A stretch of DNA of 64,000 bases from Erpobdella octoculata (GCA_963978895.1 OZ022238.1:28404117-28468116); one strand, 5' to 3'. Positions 33,280 to 46,013 are shown, numbered from the stretch's first letter. Program-made: numbers and translations. Notes: generated by a model not told the origin, from the letters alone.

Positions 33280-34358
33280 CAGGCCCGTAGCCAGGTGGGG
33301 TGCAAAAGAGTACATGCACCCTTTGCAAGAGGAAAGCATACAAGTTTGCACGCTCTGATTCTGTTGACAAAATAACATTTGCCAACTAACCTAACTCTAA
33401 CAGAATTCTACATTGGTTATCACAAGAAGTTTTCTTTTAATTTTCATTTAATGAGTTAGTTATTACTGACCACAACTTGATTGATTTGAACATAAATTTC
33501 ACGTAGAAAAGAATTTAATTCAATTTCACTTAAAAAGGCAGGATGTAAGGGCTATTACTTCATCTTCTTTTGTCAGCGAAATTGTTGTGATGACGAACAT
33601 GCGATTTCCATATAAGGAAGCAATTCCTGTTCTTTACCCACTTTATGCTTTTGCGTTGACATTTAGAGATTCCATAGCCTCCACAGCTATTTGTGAAAAT
33701 AATTGTTTCCACTTATTTGTTTACTGCCATTCTTATTCAAGTCTATGCTTTCACAGCACCTTTCTTACATATATTTGTTGGCATTCGAAAAAGATGTCGC
33801 AAATTCTCATAAAAATGGCTCTTTAGTTTATTTCTGTCGTCTTCAAAGTAACTATAGATTTAGAAATTATTGAAACGATACATTCTAATGCATTTACATG
33901 ACTAGTCATTATTTGCAGGAGTGTAACAAGTCATTATTTGTAGCTCGTAAAGACAGGGTCCTAGATGGTACAAGTAAAAAGAGCACCTTATTACATTAAA
34001 TCTATTAAAAGCCCATGCCTATTTTATAATGATTAAATTTTGAGTGATCAAAAGTAAAGCACAAACATGTTTAATATATTAACTGCTTGAAACGTATTGC
34101 AGTCTTTAGCTTGTAAAAGCATGCTCGCTGCATTGGTACACCAATTAAAAATCATAAGACTTTTTCTTTAAAGTACAAAGTTATTTTTCAGTAAACATCT
34201 CGGGGTCTCTTGTTGCCGGGTCATAGGAGAACGCCGAGTACCGTCTTGTAGTAGAGTTTTGGACCTCAGGGAGGGAATGGTAGCTTATATATAAAAAGTT
34301 CTGCACCCTTTCCAATCAGGAATGCATCCTTTGCTTTAAAATCCTGGTTACGGGCCTG
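33280..34358. mobile_element. hAT-like non-autonomous transposon (1.08 kb) with perfect 8-bp target duplication
   Basis: Terminal inverted repeats CAGGCCCGTAGCCAGG (33280-33295) and, reversed, CAGGCCCGTAACCAGG (34343-34358) match at 15 of 16 positions. Both ends are bordered by GCTATAAC (33272-33279 and 34359-34366). No transposase domain is recognised inside; the short frame at 33587-33826 is not convincing. Confidence 0.85.
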
Positions 34359-34570
34359 GCTATAACGTAAAATAAACTGTTCTTAATTACTCTCAAATTG
34401 TTTATTTAACGTTTAAAATAATGGGTAAAACTATTATTTAAAAATGATATTTTTTTCAAAAATTAGATCGTCATTAAAACTTATAAAAAAAAGTATTTAT
34501 GTAAAAGATAATGACACCTAGGGCGCCGCTACATAAAACATATACAAATTAGCATTCATTTATCGACTAG

Positions 34571-34789
34571 CTAAAAGTGAGACTGAGTAAACCTGAGCAG
34601 ATGTGAGCTAGTTAGTTTCTTGCTCAAGACCAAGAAACTAATACGCTGGTCCAGAATCGTGTCCACCTCTGCCTCAGCCTCAGCCATCTCTGCGATTAGA
34701 CTCTCAACAGCCTTGCGTTCCAGACAACACTCAAGCAAACCACTACCAGTGCTCATAGTCCGAAAATATCTCGCACTGCACGCAAACAA
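34571..34789 (-). other. Repeat-associated open frame with AEAEAEVDTILDQR motif
   Basis: A 72-codon minus-strand frame with MSTGSGLLECCLERKAVESL followed by IAEMAEAEAEVDTILDQR. The nucleotide stretch around it resembles 27179-27250, and part of it (GCTGTTGAGAGT) recurs at about 47720. It is therefore the coding scrap of a dispersed element, perhaps an LTR-element gag. I do not recognise the family. Confidence 0.35.
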
Positions 34790-34868
34790 TTATTTTTTTC
34801 CTTTATTTGTGGAATCCTAAACATCCTTGCCTGGCTCCCGCTTCAAGCTTGCAATCGAGCTTCCTCAA

Positions 34869-37765
34869 ATGTAAAGTCGGTTCCTGAAATGCCTGCTCTG
34901 TCTCCAATAAATCGGCTGCAATTCAGGAATACATTGTTTCTGAAGACTTGGATATTTTCAACGTCGTTGAGACACATCACGAGTCCACCTTCTCACCTTC
35001 TCTCATTGCTTCTACACCATCAACATATAAATCTATTGAAAAAGCACGACCTCTACCTCAGGGCGGCCTCAACATCTATGGCCCTAGAGGTGGGGGCGTC
35101 TGTATCATCTATAAAGACAAATTTAAAGCAACGTCTAAAGACATTGGTGAGTTTTCTATCTTCGAATACCTCGCCACATGCTTCAGACTTCAGCACAACT
35201 TCAATATTCTCGTCCTTTCCATTTACCGCCCGGATCCGAGACGGTCTGCAAAACATTTTTTGCTGAATTTGCTGATTTACTCGCCACAATAGCTAAATTC
35301 AACTGTAAAATTCTAATCCTTGCCGACATCAACCTCCATCTTGACAAGCCAGACCAACCTAACACTAAGCACTTCCACCGACTGCTGTCTTCACACGGTC
35401 TCGAACAATTGGTGCATGAGCGTACTCATGATCTTGGCCACACTCTCGACGTCGTCATTGTCCGTATGCCCGATACACTCATCTCTAATCTTCATACAGC
35501 TCCACCATCTTTATCCGACCACTCAATCATCAAATTCGAACTTAACCATCAACCTCCACCATTAATCTTTGAGACAGCTGAGAGTCGATCTTTTGCTCAA
35601 TTTAACATGTCAGCCTTCCAGGCTGATCTCCTTGCTTTCGAACTCTACCAGCTAACTTTCTCTCAAGAAGTCAAAGCAGCAAATAAACTTTTCTCCCTAT
35701 ACGATTCCACCATGGAGGAATTACTTAATAAACATGCTCCTCTTAGAAAAATAACAAAACGTAAAATAACTGGCTGCTCTTGGTTTGATAGTGAATGCCT
35801 GATCTTTTAACATCATAAAGAAGCAACGTTGGCGATCTCAGATTAAAAGCCAGAGGAGACTCTTTCAATTCAAGTGCTCTAGTTACCTTAAACAGCGCAT
35901 CGAAAACGTTCAAGGTGATGGTCGAACTCTCTGGAAATCACTACATTCGCTCCTCACTCCAACTTCAGAACCTCATCATGAATTTCCCCCGATGATCTAC
36001 TTGACTTTTTTGGAAATAAGATTGTTGACATACGTGACTCGACCAAAAACTTCGACCAGCCCGATTTCGCAATCCTCCTGGTTTTGATGCTTTTGAAAAA
36101 TTGTCTCCTGATGATGTAACTAAACTTCTCGTCGATTCCACAACAAAGCTGTGCGAGCTCGATTCAGCCCCTGTGCATCTACTAAAAACCATGCGCCTCA
36201 CTTTTGCTCCAATTCTTGCAATGTTAATAAACTCCTCACCTTCCCAGACTAATCTGCCTGAACCTCACAAACGTGCCATCATTCGCCCACTACTAAAAAC
36301 ACCTGGCCTTGATCCCTCTGACCCTGCCAACTACCGCCCTATTTCTACCTTATCGTTTGTTTCTAAACTAGTGGAACGAGTCGTCCACCGTCAACTTTCC
36401 AACTATGTTGAGATACATAAACTACTTCCCCCTACTCAATCTGGTTTCAGACGTTATCACTCCACAGAAACAGCTGTGGTTAAAGTTTATAACGACATTG
36501 TCCTTGCCCTTGATTCCAGATTCATAACCGCTCTCTTAATGCTTGACTTTAGAGCTACTTTCGACTGTGTCGATCATGCCATTCTTTTTTCAATCCTTGA
36601 ATTACAGTTTGGTATAACTTCTGCCGCTCTTCAGTGGTTAATCTCTTTTCTTTCTAATCGTTCTCATAATGTTTGTCTTGGTGAGCAAACCTCCAAAAAG
36701 TACGATGTTCCTTTCGGTGTTCCCCAAGGTTCAATCCTTCGACTCCTTCTTTTCATTCTCTACACTTCTTATATTGTCAACATCGCCTCTCGACACGAAG
36801 TTCTTATTCATCTCTATGCTGATGACACCCAGCTATATATTCAACTTGCCACACAAGACATCTGCCTAGCTAAAACAAAGCTTGCCAACTGTTTCGTTGA
36901 AATTCAAAAGTGGTGCTCAGCCATGCGCCTGAAGCTCAATACTTCTAAAACAGAACTCATCTGGTTTGATCGAAGGCCTCAGCCCATATCTATGAGTTCA
37001 GGCTCTATTAATATCGGTGACTGCACGATCTCGTCTTCGAATGTTGTTCGTGATCTCGGAGTGTACCTTGACTCTGGCTTCTCAATGACCCACCATATCT
37101 CCGCCATTACAAGGGCCTGCTACTTCCATCTACGCCGAATCCGTCAAGTGAAGCGCTGCCTTAACGAGCAGTGCATTCGTACCCTAGTCCAGGCTTTTGT
37201 CATCTCAAGAGTAGATTACTGCAACTCAGTGCTGACAGGTCTACCATCATTGTCCTTAAAACCCCTTACTTCTGTACTCCATGCGGCCGCTCGGTTTGTC
37301 AAAGATCTTGGCCCCGAGACCACATCACCCCAACTTTACGTCAACTTCGTTGGCTACCTATCCCTGCTAGAATAAATTTTAAAATACGCCTCTTAATGTT
37401 TAACATATTCACTGGATCTTCTCCCTCCTATCTGTCATCTCTCGTTTCGCCATGCTCGTCGCTCCCTGCAAGGCGGCGTCTTCGTTTTACTGGCAGGGAC
37501 GACTTCGTCTCTGTCCGGTCTCGTCTCCAATTTGGAAACAGAGATTTTGCCATCTCTGGCCCAACTTACTGGAACAGCTTGCCTGTACATATTCGCCAAT
37601 CTAAAGACGCTACTCAATTTAAAGCTAGATTAAAAACTTATCTCTTTGGTAAGTTCTTTGACTAGGAGATATTGTCGAACTGCGCGCTTTTGCGAAAGAC
37701 TTGTTTTTTATAATGGCGCGTTATAAATTTGACATTTTATTGTATTGTATTGTATTGTATTGTAC
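34869..37765 (+). pseudogene. CR1/L2-like LINE ORF2 (AP endonuclease and reverse transcriptase), frameshifted
   Basis: Endonuclease: DLDIFNVVETHHES, GPRGGGVCIIYKD (to 35292), then ADINLHLD, and SLSDHSIIKFEL (to about 35560), in two frames. RT from 36101: NYRPISTLSFVSKLVERVVH, LLMLDFRATFDCVDH, GVPQGSILRLLLF and YADDTQLYI. A shift near 37270 leads to the C-terminal RDFAISGPTYWNSLPV and LKTYLF, ending TAG at 37665. The tail is (TGTAT)n at about 37740-37765. Both catalytic regions are recognisable, but at least three frameshifts (about 35200, 35810-36100, 37270) kill it. Confidence 0.88.
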
Positions 37766-38180
37766 AGTGGATCACTCGTTTCCATCCATTTGTTGGCTGT
37801 TCAGTGGAAGAATCACCGCACCGGCCGCTGCTACACAGTCTTTAGAGCAGACCTGACCACCAAGAGATATTATTTCTCTCGTCTTCTCTTCTGCTGCTTT
37901 GTTTTCTTCTCTCATTTCCGCTATCCGATCTTTCAAAAAATTGTTACTTCTTCATTCGTATCCAACTAGTATTGTTCTGGGTCAAAACCTCATTACAATT
38001 ATTTTATAATCATTTTCCATGTCAACATATTCGTCATTATCATTATCATTACAATGCCAAATGAATTTTTTTGTAAACAGTCACAAGACTGAGAGAAATT
38101 GACCTATTAAAGAACACATAACGTGTACGTCTTACAAAGAAACAGAATTCATAAAACACGTCCCCACGCGTAGAACACAA
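37766..38180. other. Unassigned
   Basis: No recognisable feature after the LINE tail. Confidence 0.4.
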
Positions 38181-38220
38181 TGGCGTAGCTAGTAGTTAGG
38201 GAGGATATTATGCACCTGGG
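38181..38220. mobile_element. Possible hAT terminus
   Basis: CAATGGCGTAGCTAG resembles the ends of many hAT elements. No matching right end or target duplication was found. Confidence 0.3.
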
Positions 38221-38582
38221 ATGATCCTTGAGATTGCCGCCCCCTCGATAAATGTAGGATCGATACTAAACGACGTATACAATGACTTCATGATTGTTTG
38301 TAAATGAACGTAACTAAATTATCCACACTACTTTTGTTTTTCAACTGATAATTTATAATCATGTCAACGGTACCAAAATTAAACATAAATACAAAATCTT
38401 TAAATATAAGTTTTAAAAAAACATTTGATTGCAATTAAGAAATGCTTTGTTTGATTTTAACTGCAACGTTATTTTTTTTATTTTTCTTTATTTAAATCGT
38501 AGATGACATTGTCAAGTAATGTCAAGGTCGTACAGTGAAACCATCGACCACCAAAATGCGATACAAGATAAAGTTCGGTTCA

Positions 38583-38630
38583 AATTGATGCATCTAAAAT
38601 TATGAAATTCTTAATTCAACGCCTTTAAGA
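38583..38630. repeat. 48-bp direct repeat, left copy
   Basis: AATTGATGCATCTAAAATTA followed by TGAAATTCTTAATTCAACGC recurs with one or two differences at 39938-39985. Confidence 0.7.
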
Positions 38631-38899
38631 ATTATAATTATTTTACACTTCAGCAGACCAAATATGCAACCCCTAAAACCACCCTGGTGGACTATTTCCT
38701 CCGTCCTTCTTTGATATGCTACCGATAGAACATGGAACAACGCTATTCTGATTTCAATTTCTCATAAATTCTGACAAATCCTGAAAGACAAAATCCTCAG
38801 GAAGATTTATTGGATATAGGCTTCTCTTTAATGCAAAAACAGGAAACTTTTTCAAATATTTTTCCTGTCTAACACTAAAAAAATCTAAATTTCTTCATT

Positions 38900-39105
38900 T
38901 CAGCATAATTTTATAGGCCAATTCAATTATGCGTAATTTCATGGATCAATCAAATTATGCATAATTTCAACCGATCCAATTATACATAATTTTATCACCA
39001 ATTAAATTATGCATAATTTCTTGAGCCAATCCAGTTATGCATAATTTCATGTGCCAATCCAATCATGCATAATTTCATGTGCCAATCCAATTATGCATAA
39101 TAATA
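38900..39105. repeat. Tandem repeat, period about 33 bp
   Basis: Six to seven diverged units containing AATTATGCATAATTTCAT and CCAATCCA. The core TTATGCATAA is palindromic. Confidence 0.8.
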
Positions 39106-39930
39106 TCAAAAAACTGTTAAATCAGATGTGCATGCAGGTAGTGCGGAACGTTTGAGAAAATATGTTATGACAGCATGCACGCCAGCACTCGCAAACCGTA
39201 TAAAGACACCAGGAAACTATAAGCATATACATACCTAGGTAGTACGTGCATTGTCGAGCATACTCGTGTACCTACATATTCATTACTCATGTACAGAACA
39301 TGCTTTGGTTGTACGTACATAATGATGTGCAGAACATACTTCGATAGTACTAACATACTTCAAAAGTACTTACAAACTTATGCACAGAGCGTAATTCGGT
39401 ACTTCGTCAATACTCATGTGCAGAACAAACAATTACATGAAACATTCGCGTCAAAATGAAGCACTCACGAAGACGTAATTAAGAAGCGATCTTAATGGAT
39501 TCTATCATATCATATTCATCGATGATTAGTGAAATACTACCCTTCATATGATATGCGATAGAAAAAAAATCGGATGTTTAACATTTAGGAGGATATTTAT
39601 AAATAAGAAAACATGCGATTTTATCATCATACAACTAAATAGACGAAGCTCTACACCCACCGATATCTGATGAATACTTCTATAAGATTTATTTTTAAAA
39701 ATAATAGGAACGTAAAATCATTCAACAATTAAATATTTATGGGCGTCTGGAGGTCGGGTGACGCTTTCGTCCGCTCGTCATCAAAATTTCGTAAATGTCG
39801 CATGTAACTGTCTTAATGGATTGCAATTTTTTCGTACTGTGCGAGCAGAGTTATTAATGAATAACAATTATAATATGATATATATTATTACGTGTGGAAG
39901 GCTATTTATGGCTTTGAGACGGTAGTCGTA
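39106..39930. other. Unassigned, with degenerate GTACATAC-type repeats at 39220-39420
   Basis: Short repeats such as ACATACTTCGATAGTAC and ACATACTTCAAAAGTAC recur. No gene signal. Confidence 0.4.
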
Positions 39931-39937
39931 CTTCGAT

Positions 39938-39985
39938 GGAAATTGATGCATCTAAAATTATAAAATTCTTAATTCAACGCCTTAA
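39938..39985. repeat. 48-bp direct repeat, right copy
   Basis: Partner of 38583-38630. Confidence 0.7.
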
Positions 39986-40245
39986 TGAATAATTTGAAAA
40001 ACACTCTTAAATTCTGCAGTCTGCACATTGTATCGTGGAAAATTAAAGAAGAAAGTGAAGTGAAAATGTAAGAAGAATAAAATAACGGATTGTACTGACA
40101 AAACTAACAAGCGTTCAACTATTTCAATCAACAGCAAGAATTTATATCTTGCTTCGAACCTCCCGCTGCTGTGTTTGTGCTCTGAGTGCTTTTCTATCCA
40201 TCCAGGTTTGATCAAATGTCAGAGTCCACTAGCATCTTCCAGCGC

Positions 40246-40302
40246 GCGCACACACACACCCACGCACACACACAAACACACGCATACACACACACACATT
40301 CA
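40246..40302. repeat. (CA)n-rich microsatellite
   Basis: Imperfect CA/CG alternation followed by CACACACA runs. Confidence 0.85.
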
Positions 40303-40639
40303 GAAACGACAGAACGTCTATCAATATCATCGTAGCACTAAGAATAACCATCATAATTTAATAAATACTCCGAAATGTCTGCACGTATAACGTGTTTTTT
40401 TAGCTGGGCTTTTTGTTTGAATTTGCTCACTTGCCAATCTTAAATTTTTTATGACCAGTCTAACTAAATATATTAACTATTCAGCTGATTACTTAACTTG
40501 AACGTTCTGTCAAAATGTTACGTTGGTTATTTCAATTTACTCAGGTAAATTTTGATTAACTTTTTGGTTTATCAAATGTTGCAATAACTGGGAATTCTTC
40601 ATGTTAATTTTTTCTGCTCAGCTGATTAGTTAGACAGCA

Positions 40640-40860
40640 ACTAAATTTGCATTAATTTGTCCCAGTTAATAGGAGCAGCAACTAAATTTGCATTAATTTG
40701 TCCCAGTTAATTTGCATTAATTTGTCCCAGTTAATTTGCATTAATTTGTTCCAGTTAATTTGCATTAATTTGTTCCAGTTAATTTGCATTAATTTGTCCC
40801 AGTTAATAGGAGCAGCAACAAAATTTGCATTAATTTGTTCCAGTTAATAGGAGCAGACAA
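40640..40860. repeat. 24-bp tandem repeat
   Basis: Six to seven units of AATTTGCATTAATTTGTCCC plus AGTT, some extended by AATAGGAGCAGCAAC. Units differ at CC/TT positions. Confidence 0.9.
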
Positions 40861-41925
40861 GGGACGTGACCAAATTCCCAATTTTAAAAACCAAAAAATC
40901 TTTTGGTCGAACTTTCTATAAAGTTGAACTGAATTTTTAATTCCTCGTGTCATCCAAACAAGATCTTTTGAAACAAGTTACAACTACAGAGGAATGGAAC
41001 AAATTACAACAAGAGGTGGAATGGAAGTAAAAGAAGGTATAAATTGTTGAGAATGTAAAGAAAGCTCTGTCTACTTCCTTGATGATTTTAAGTTCTAAAA
41101 CGTTTACATGATGAAGCAACTCTATTTCATCTTTTAAACATTGTAATCAAGCATTAAGAAAACGGGCACTGAGTAGAAGATCTGATATAACAACTTTGGT
41201 TGGAATACACTTATCTGGTTAAATAAATCTAAATAGAGATTTGTTATTACTAATAAGTACATAAATTTCACAATTGTTGCTAAACTGAGCAAAGAACACA
41301 CGTCCAGAGGATTGAGTCTTAAGAAGTAAAAGTTAAAAAACGTTTTAAAAACACACTTTTATATTTTTGTAATTATGCAAATCGATTTCTAAATGCAATA
41401 ATAGTTTTACCATTGTTAATAGTAATACTTTAGTCAACATTTTAGTAAGTTTTTTAAATAGTCATAATTAGTATAATTATTACTTAAAATCAGCAAAGGT
41501 CTGTAGGTTGATGAGATTAAAGGAAGAATTAGAGGTCAAACAACTGTATGTGTGTGTCTGTGGTAAAATGGAAAAATAGTATTACTGGCTGAAAAAAATA
41601 TTTCCATATTTAAATTATTTTATACCAGTAAAATGAGACAGTAAACCTTAACAAAAAATAAATGTTTTTGCAGAACAGTGAGGTGTGGTGTAAAAAGAAC
41701 AAGCAGTAAATTTGAAAGCTTTCAGATTAGGTTGTAGGTCGGTAAAATGTAGGCAAGATAAATAGAGTTACAGTAAGCAATCTATCTTAGAAACTGTAAG
41801 AAATTAAACTAAGTGACTTGGATGGATAAAAGTGAAGATGAATAAAAGCAAAATGAAACACAGGCTGGGATTTATTAAAAATAAAAAAATAATAACCTAA
41901 AATATGTATAAAACAGGAAATTAGA
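40861..41925. other. Unassigned AT-rich region
   Basis: No open frames of interest, repeats or RNA signals recognised. Confidence 0.5.
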
Positions 41926-42161
41926 TTTATGTATGTATACATGTATGCGTGTATTATGCATGTATGTATGAACGTATGTATTTATATGTATGTATGTATT
42001 ATGTATGTATGTATGTATGTATGTATGTATGTATGTATGTATGTATGTATGTATGTATGTATGTATGTATGTATGTATGTATGTATGTATGTATGTATGT
42101 ATGTATGTATGTATGTATGTATGTATGTATGTATGTATGTATGTATGTATGTATGTATGTA
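41926..42161. repeat. (ATGT)n microsatellite
   Basis: About 40 perfect units from about 42001, preceded by imperfect ATGTATGC/ATGTATTT units. It borders the 3' end of Helitron X4. Confidence 0.95.
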
Positions 42162-43757
42162 CTAGCAGTGCCCGTAGCGGCTTCGCTCGCATGAAATTAG
42201 AGAGTTTGAACCGTGCATCCATAGTAGAGATCATTTTTTTAGGTCTCGGCTCGGCCCGTCGACAAATTAGCCCAGCCCGTTTTAAAAACCCAAACTCCTG
42301 GCCCGGCACAGCCCGTCTAAATTAGGCCCGGCCCATTTTTACAGGCCTAGAAGTTCTATATACTTGATGAAAAACTTCGGCCCGTCCCACCTTGACCTCA
42401 GGTTTGGCCCGGCCAAACTGAAGACCCCAAAATCACTAAAATATCTATATACTTGGTGAAAAGCCTCGGCCCGTCCCATTTTGATTTAAGATTTGGCCTG
42501 GCCCGTGTGAAGACTCTAAAATAACGGCTTGGCCCGGCCGATGATAAACTGGACTTAGCTACTTTTAACCGGCACAAAACTTCAAAATACTAATTTTTAC
42601 ATTTGTAGCACTTACAGTTTGTGAGTAGCAGTTGTTTTGAAATCAAATAACCCTTATTTCCACCCCACATTTGAGGTCCTGGAAACCAAATTTTCAAAAA
42701 ATGCTAAAACACGTATTTCATTATTTTTGGAGTAGAAACTAAATACTAATTTTTACTTCTGTAACATTGATAGTTTTTTAATAGCAGCTACTTTAAAAAC
42801 CAAATAACCCAAAATATGATGAAAGACGTATATCTTTTTTTTTTGAGTAGATACTAAGTATTAAATTTTACATCTGTGGCAATTACAGTTGTTGAGTAGC
42901 AGTTACTTTAAAAACCAAATAACCCTATTTTCCACCCCACATTTGAAGTCCTGGAAACCAAATTTTCAAAAAATTGTGAAACCCGTATATCATTATTTTT
43001 AGAGTAGAAACTAAATTCTAATTTTTACTTTTGTAACATTAACAGTTTTTGAGTAGAAGCTACTTTAAAAACCAAATAACCCAATTTTCCAACCCACATT
43101 TGAAGTCCGGGAAACCAAATTTGTAAAAAATGGTGAAACACGTATATCTTTATTTTTAGAAAAGAAACTAAATAATAATTTTTACATCTGTGGTATTTAC
43201 TGTTTTTGAGTAGCAGTTACTATAAAAGACAATTAGCCCTATTTTCCACCCCACATTTGAAGTCCTGGAAACCAAATTTTCAAAAAATGCTAAAACATGT
43301 ATTTCATTATTTTTGGAGTAGAAACTAAATACTAATTTTTACTCCTGTAGCATTAACAGTTTTTGAGTAGAAGCTACTTTAAAAACCAAATAACCCAATT
43401 TTCCAACCCACATTTGAGGTCCGGGAAACCGAATTTTCAAAAAATGGTGAAACACGTATCTTTTTATTTTTCAAAAAGAATCTATATACCAAATTTCAAA
43501 ATCTCCTCATTTTTGGTTTTCGAGATATACATTGTTTTAGAAAAAAGTTTGTTTTTCAGTTTTTTCCCCTCAGGAGCAAAATTTTCAAAAATCCTTTCTT
43601 AGCGGATGTTTACGCTATAAAAGTAATATAAGTTCCAAATTTCACGTTCCTAGGATGAGGCGTTTGAGCTCGGCGTTGATTATCAGTCAGTCATCTGTCA
43701 GTCAGTCAGTCAGTCAGTCAGTCAGTCAGTCAGGACATGTTCTTTTATATATATAGA
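42162..43757 (-). mobile_element. Non-autonomous Helitron X, copy 4
   Basis: 3' end CTAG at 42162-42165 with the CCCGTAGCGGCTTCGCTCGC hairpin region. The 5' end is TC (plus-strand GA at 43756-43757), preceded on the minus strand by A. The subterminal block has many CAGT units (about 43685-43732), more than the other copies. The interior has the GGCCCG segment and the largest number of units of about 156 bp. It is 1596 bp long, about one unit more than X3. It is flanked on both sides by (ATGT)n. Confidence 0.8.
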
Positions 43758-44070
43758 TGTATGTATGTATGTATGTATGTATGTATGTATGTATGTATGT
43801 ATGTATGTATGTATGTATGTATGTATGTATGTATGTATGTATGTATGTATGTTTGTTTGTATGTTTGTATGTTTGTATGTATGTATGTTTGTATGTTTGT
43901 ATGTTTGTATGTTTGTATGTATGTATGTATGTATGTATGTTTGTATGTTTGTACGTATGTACGTATGTACGTATGTACGTATGTACGTATGTACGCATGT
44001 AAGTATGTACGTATGTACGTATGTACGTACGTAAGTACGTACGTATGTACGTATGTATGTATTATTGTAT
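43758..44070. repeat. (ATGT)n grading into (GTTT/ACGT) variants
   Basis: Perfect ATGT units up to about 43850, then ATGTTTGT and, from about 43950, ACGTATGT units. Confidence 0.95.
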
Positions 44071-44500
44071 GTATGTTTGGCAGTTGCAGTGCATCTGCTA
44101 TCACTTTAATTAAATAAATTTTTTGAAAAATTGAAAAAAAGTTTCAAAGTTTAGTGAAAATGATTTTCATATAATTTTAAGACTTCAAAATCACTAAATC
44201 ATGCAAAATATGATTTTATATCAAAATCAAAAACTATATATGTCGTCGAGATTTTAAATCAAAATAAAAAATCACGGTTCATGATTTAAATCATGATTTT
44301 AAATCATTTGATTTCAAATCTTACACAACACTTAGTACATAAATAATAATTTCCGATGTTTTTATGAATGTCAGTATGTAAGCATGTCTTTTAGAAGTTC
44401 GCGTCCCAGCATCCGTCACAAGTTATTTCCGTCATTTTCACAGGTTGTCCCTATCCCCTCTAGTAGTAATAATCGTCACTTCGTCACCCTCGTTTAATCG
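44071..44500. other. Unassigned, with ATGATTTAAATCAT palindromes
   Basis: Around 44210-44320 are inverted ATTTTAAATCA and CATGATTTAAATCATGA motifs, perhaps the end of a small transposon. No boundaries found. Confidence 0.4.
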
Positions 44501-44502
44501 TG

Positions 44503-44567
44503 CAATAGGCGATGTTAGTGATTGATTGATTGATTGAATCTCTGACATCGCCTATTAGCCTATTGCA
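44503..44567. repeat. Inverted repeat (hairpin) with (GATT)n loop
   Basis: CAATAGGCGATGTTAG and, after GATTGATTGATTGATTGAAT, the inverted CTGACATCGCCTATTA. The stem has about 14-16 pairs with small mismatches. It may be a MITE tip or an inverted duplication. Confidence 0.6.
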
Positions 44568-45190
44568 ACGTGTTTGCGAGACTAATTTTCAACACGACAT
44601 TTGATTATTCTAAACATTTTTGGACGTTTTTTACGAGCTGTAAAATACCCATAGATCTAAATATATGTACCCTATAGTTAACACCCTTTATATTAAGTTT
44701 ATATAGTCTCCAAGACCACTTCTCAGACTAGAAGTCTCTTTTTAATTAACTTCATTTCTGTTTTTGTCCTCATTCATTTTCTTCACGGGGTGAAACAACT
44801 ATTTACGCTTGAACGAGTTCTGTGTGAGTTAAAAAAATAGGAAACCCAAAATAAGAACTTTGGGAAACACCGTTAATAAGAGTTTTTAAACATAAAAACC
44901 GATTTGAGAGTACCCAGATATGGAAAAACTAGATAAAAAATAGACTAATAGACTATATTTACAAGTTACTTGCCTGCTACACTGAATGTGCAGGACCTCG
45001 CCAACTCATTTAGTTGAATCAGAAAAAAGCTGAAATGCTGCTGAGTATCTTCGAACGTGTGCCTGATGCATCAAAATTCAAACCAGCGACAGGTAAAGTT
45101 GCGTTGCGTTTACTAACTGATAAAAGAGCCACTAATACTTCTTATACTAATTTCATTTAATTTTGAAGATCTTTAAAGTGGCAAAGTGAT
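44568..45190. other. Unassigned
   Basis: No feature recognised. Confidence 0.4.
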
Positions 45191-45191
45191 G

Positions 45192-45459
45192 TTAGTCGGA
45201 TGATCTAGGCCATGAACAAGTTCGTTTTGAAAAACTTTCTAAATAGTTCAGTCGTGACCTCCAGTGGAAGAGTGTTCCAGAACATTGGGCCAGCGACTGC
45301 AAATCGTTTGTCACTAGCAATTTTGAAACGAGTTGCGGGGATGAGGAAGAAGATGAGGATAATGATCTCAATCTTTTCCGAGCTTGGACGTCGCTCACGC
45401 GTTTGATATCCGAACATAAGTATGGGGAGCCGACTCGAGCAGGAACTCATACACCACAA
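45192..45459 (-). pseudogene. LINE ORF2 C-terminal scrap (CR1-group)
   Basis: The minus-strand frame reads KIASDKRFAVAGPMFWNTLP, then EVTTELFRKFFKTNLF. This is the usual C-terminal end of CR1/L2-type ORF2 (RSFAAAGPRVWNSLP type). The RT is missing. Confidence 0.6.
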
Positions 45460-45460
45460 G

Positions 45461-46013
45461 TGCTATCTTGAAATCTATCCTGCGGTTTGCTTTTAACTAG
45501 TGCAGCCTTGAAAGAAGAGGAGAAATATGGTCGTATTTGCAGGTCCTCACCACTCAGTGAAAATTATCATTTACAGTTAAAAAACTGAAAACCAGTTGGT
45601 GGTCTAATTTTAACAAATTAATATAAAAGTGAAAACATACTTAACAAATGAATTTGTAGACGACCGAGAGTGGCAACAATCAAACTCAATAGTGAATAGA
45701 CAGATGCCAGAGAAAAATAAAATCCGTAATTAATCATAAACGAAATTGCTCACGTATTCTCGCACCCACATATAATATATGATTTTATTTATAAATTAAC
45801 ATTCACATTTGACCGAAAATCTCTCTTAATTCCGTAGATTCAAACAAAGAACTTACTTTCACAAGAAACAAATTACAAGTCTGGAAAAAGTGATTTATAA
45901 TAACGCCAACTAAATCCTTTACGACCGAAACAAATCAAAGTGCTCAACTCGCTGCAAAATCGTCTGGAAGACTATAAGAATCCAAAAGAGCACCGTGCAT
46001 CGTTCGCACTTCG

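Noticed and set aside
33587..33826. 79-codon frame inside the 33.3-kb hAT-like element as a transposase
   Set aside because: No hAT motif (no dimerisation or zinc-finger block); composition is consistent with chance.
40640..40860. CRISPR-like array
   Set aside because: Units are contiguous without unique spacers, and the genome is eukaryotic. The same holds for the 33-bp repeat at 38900.
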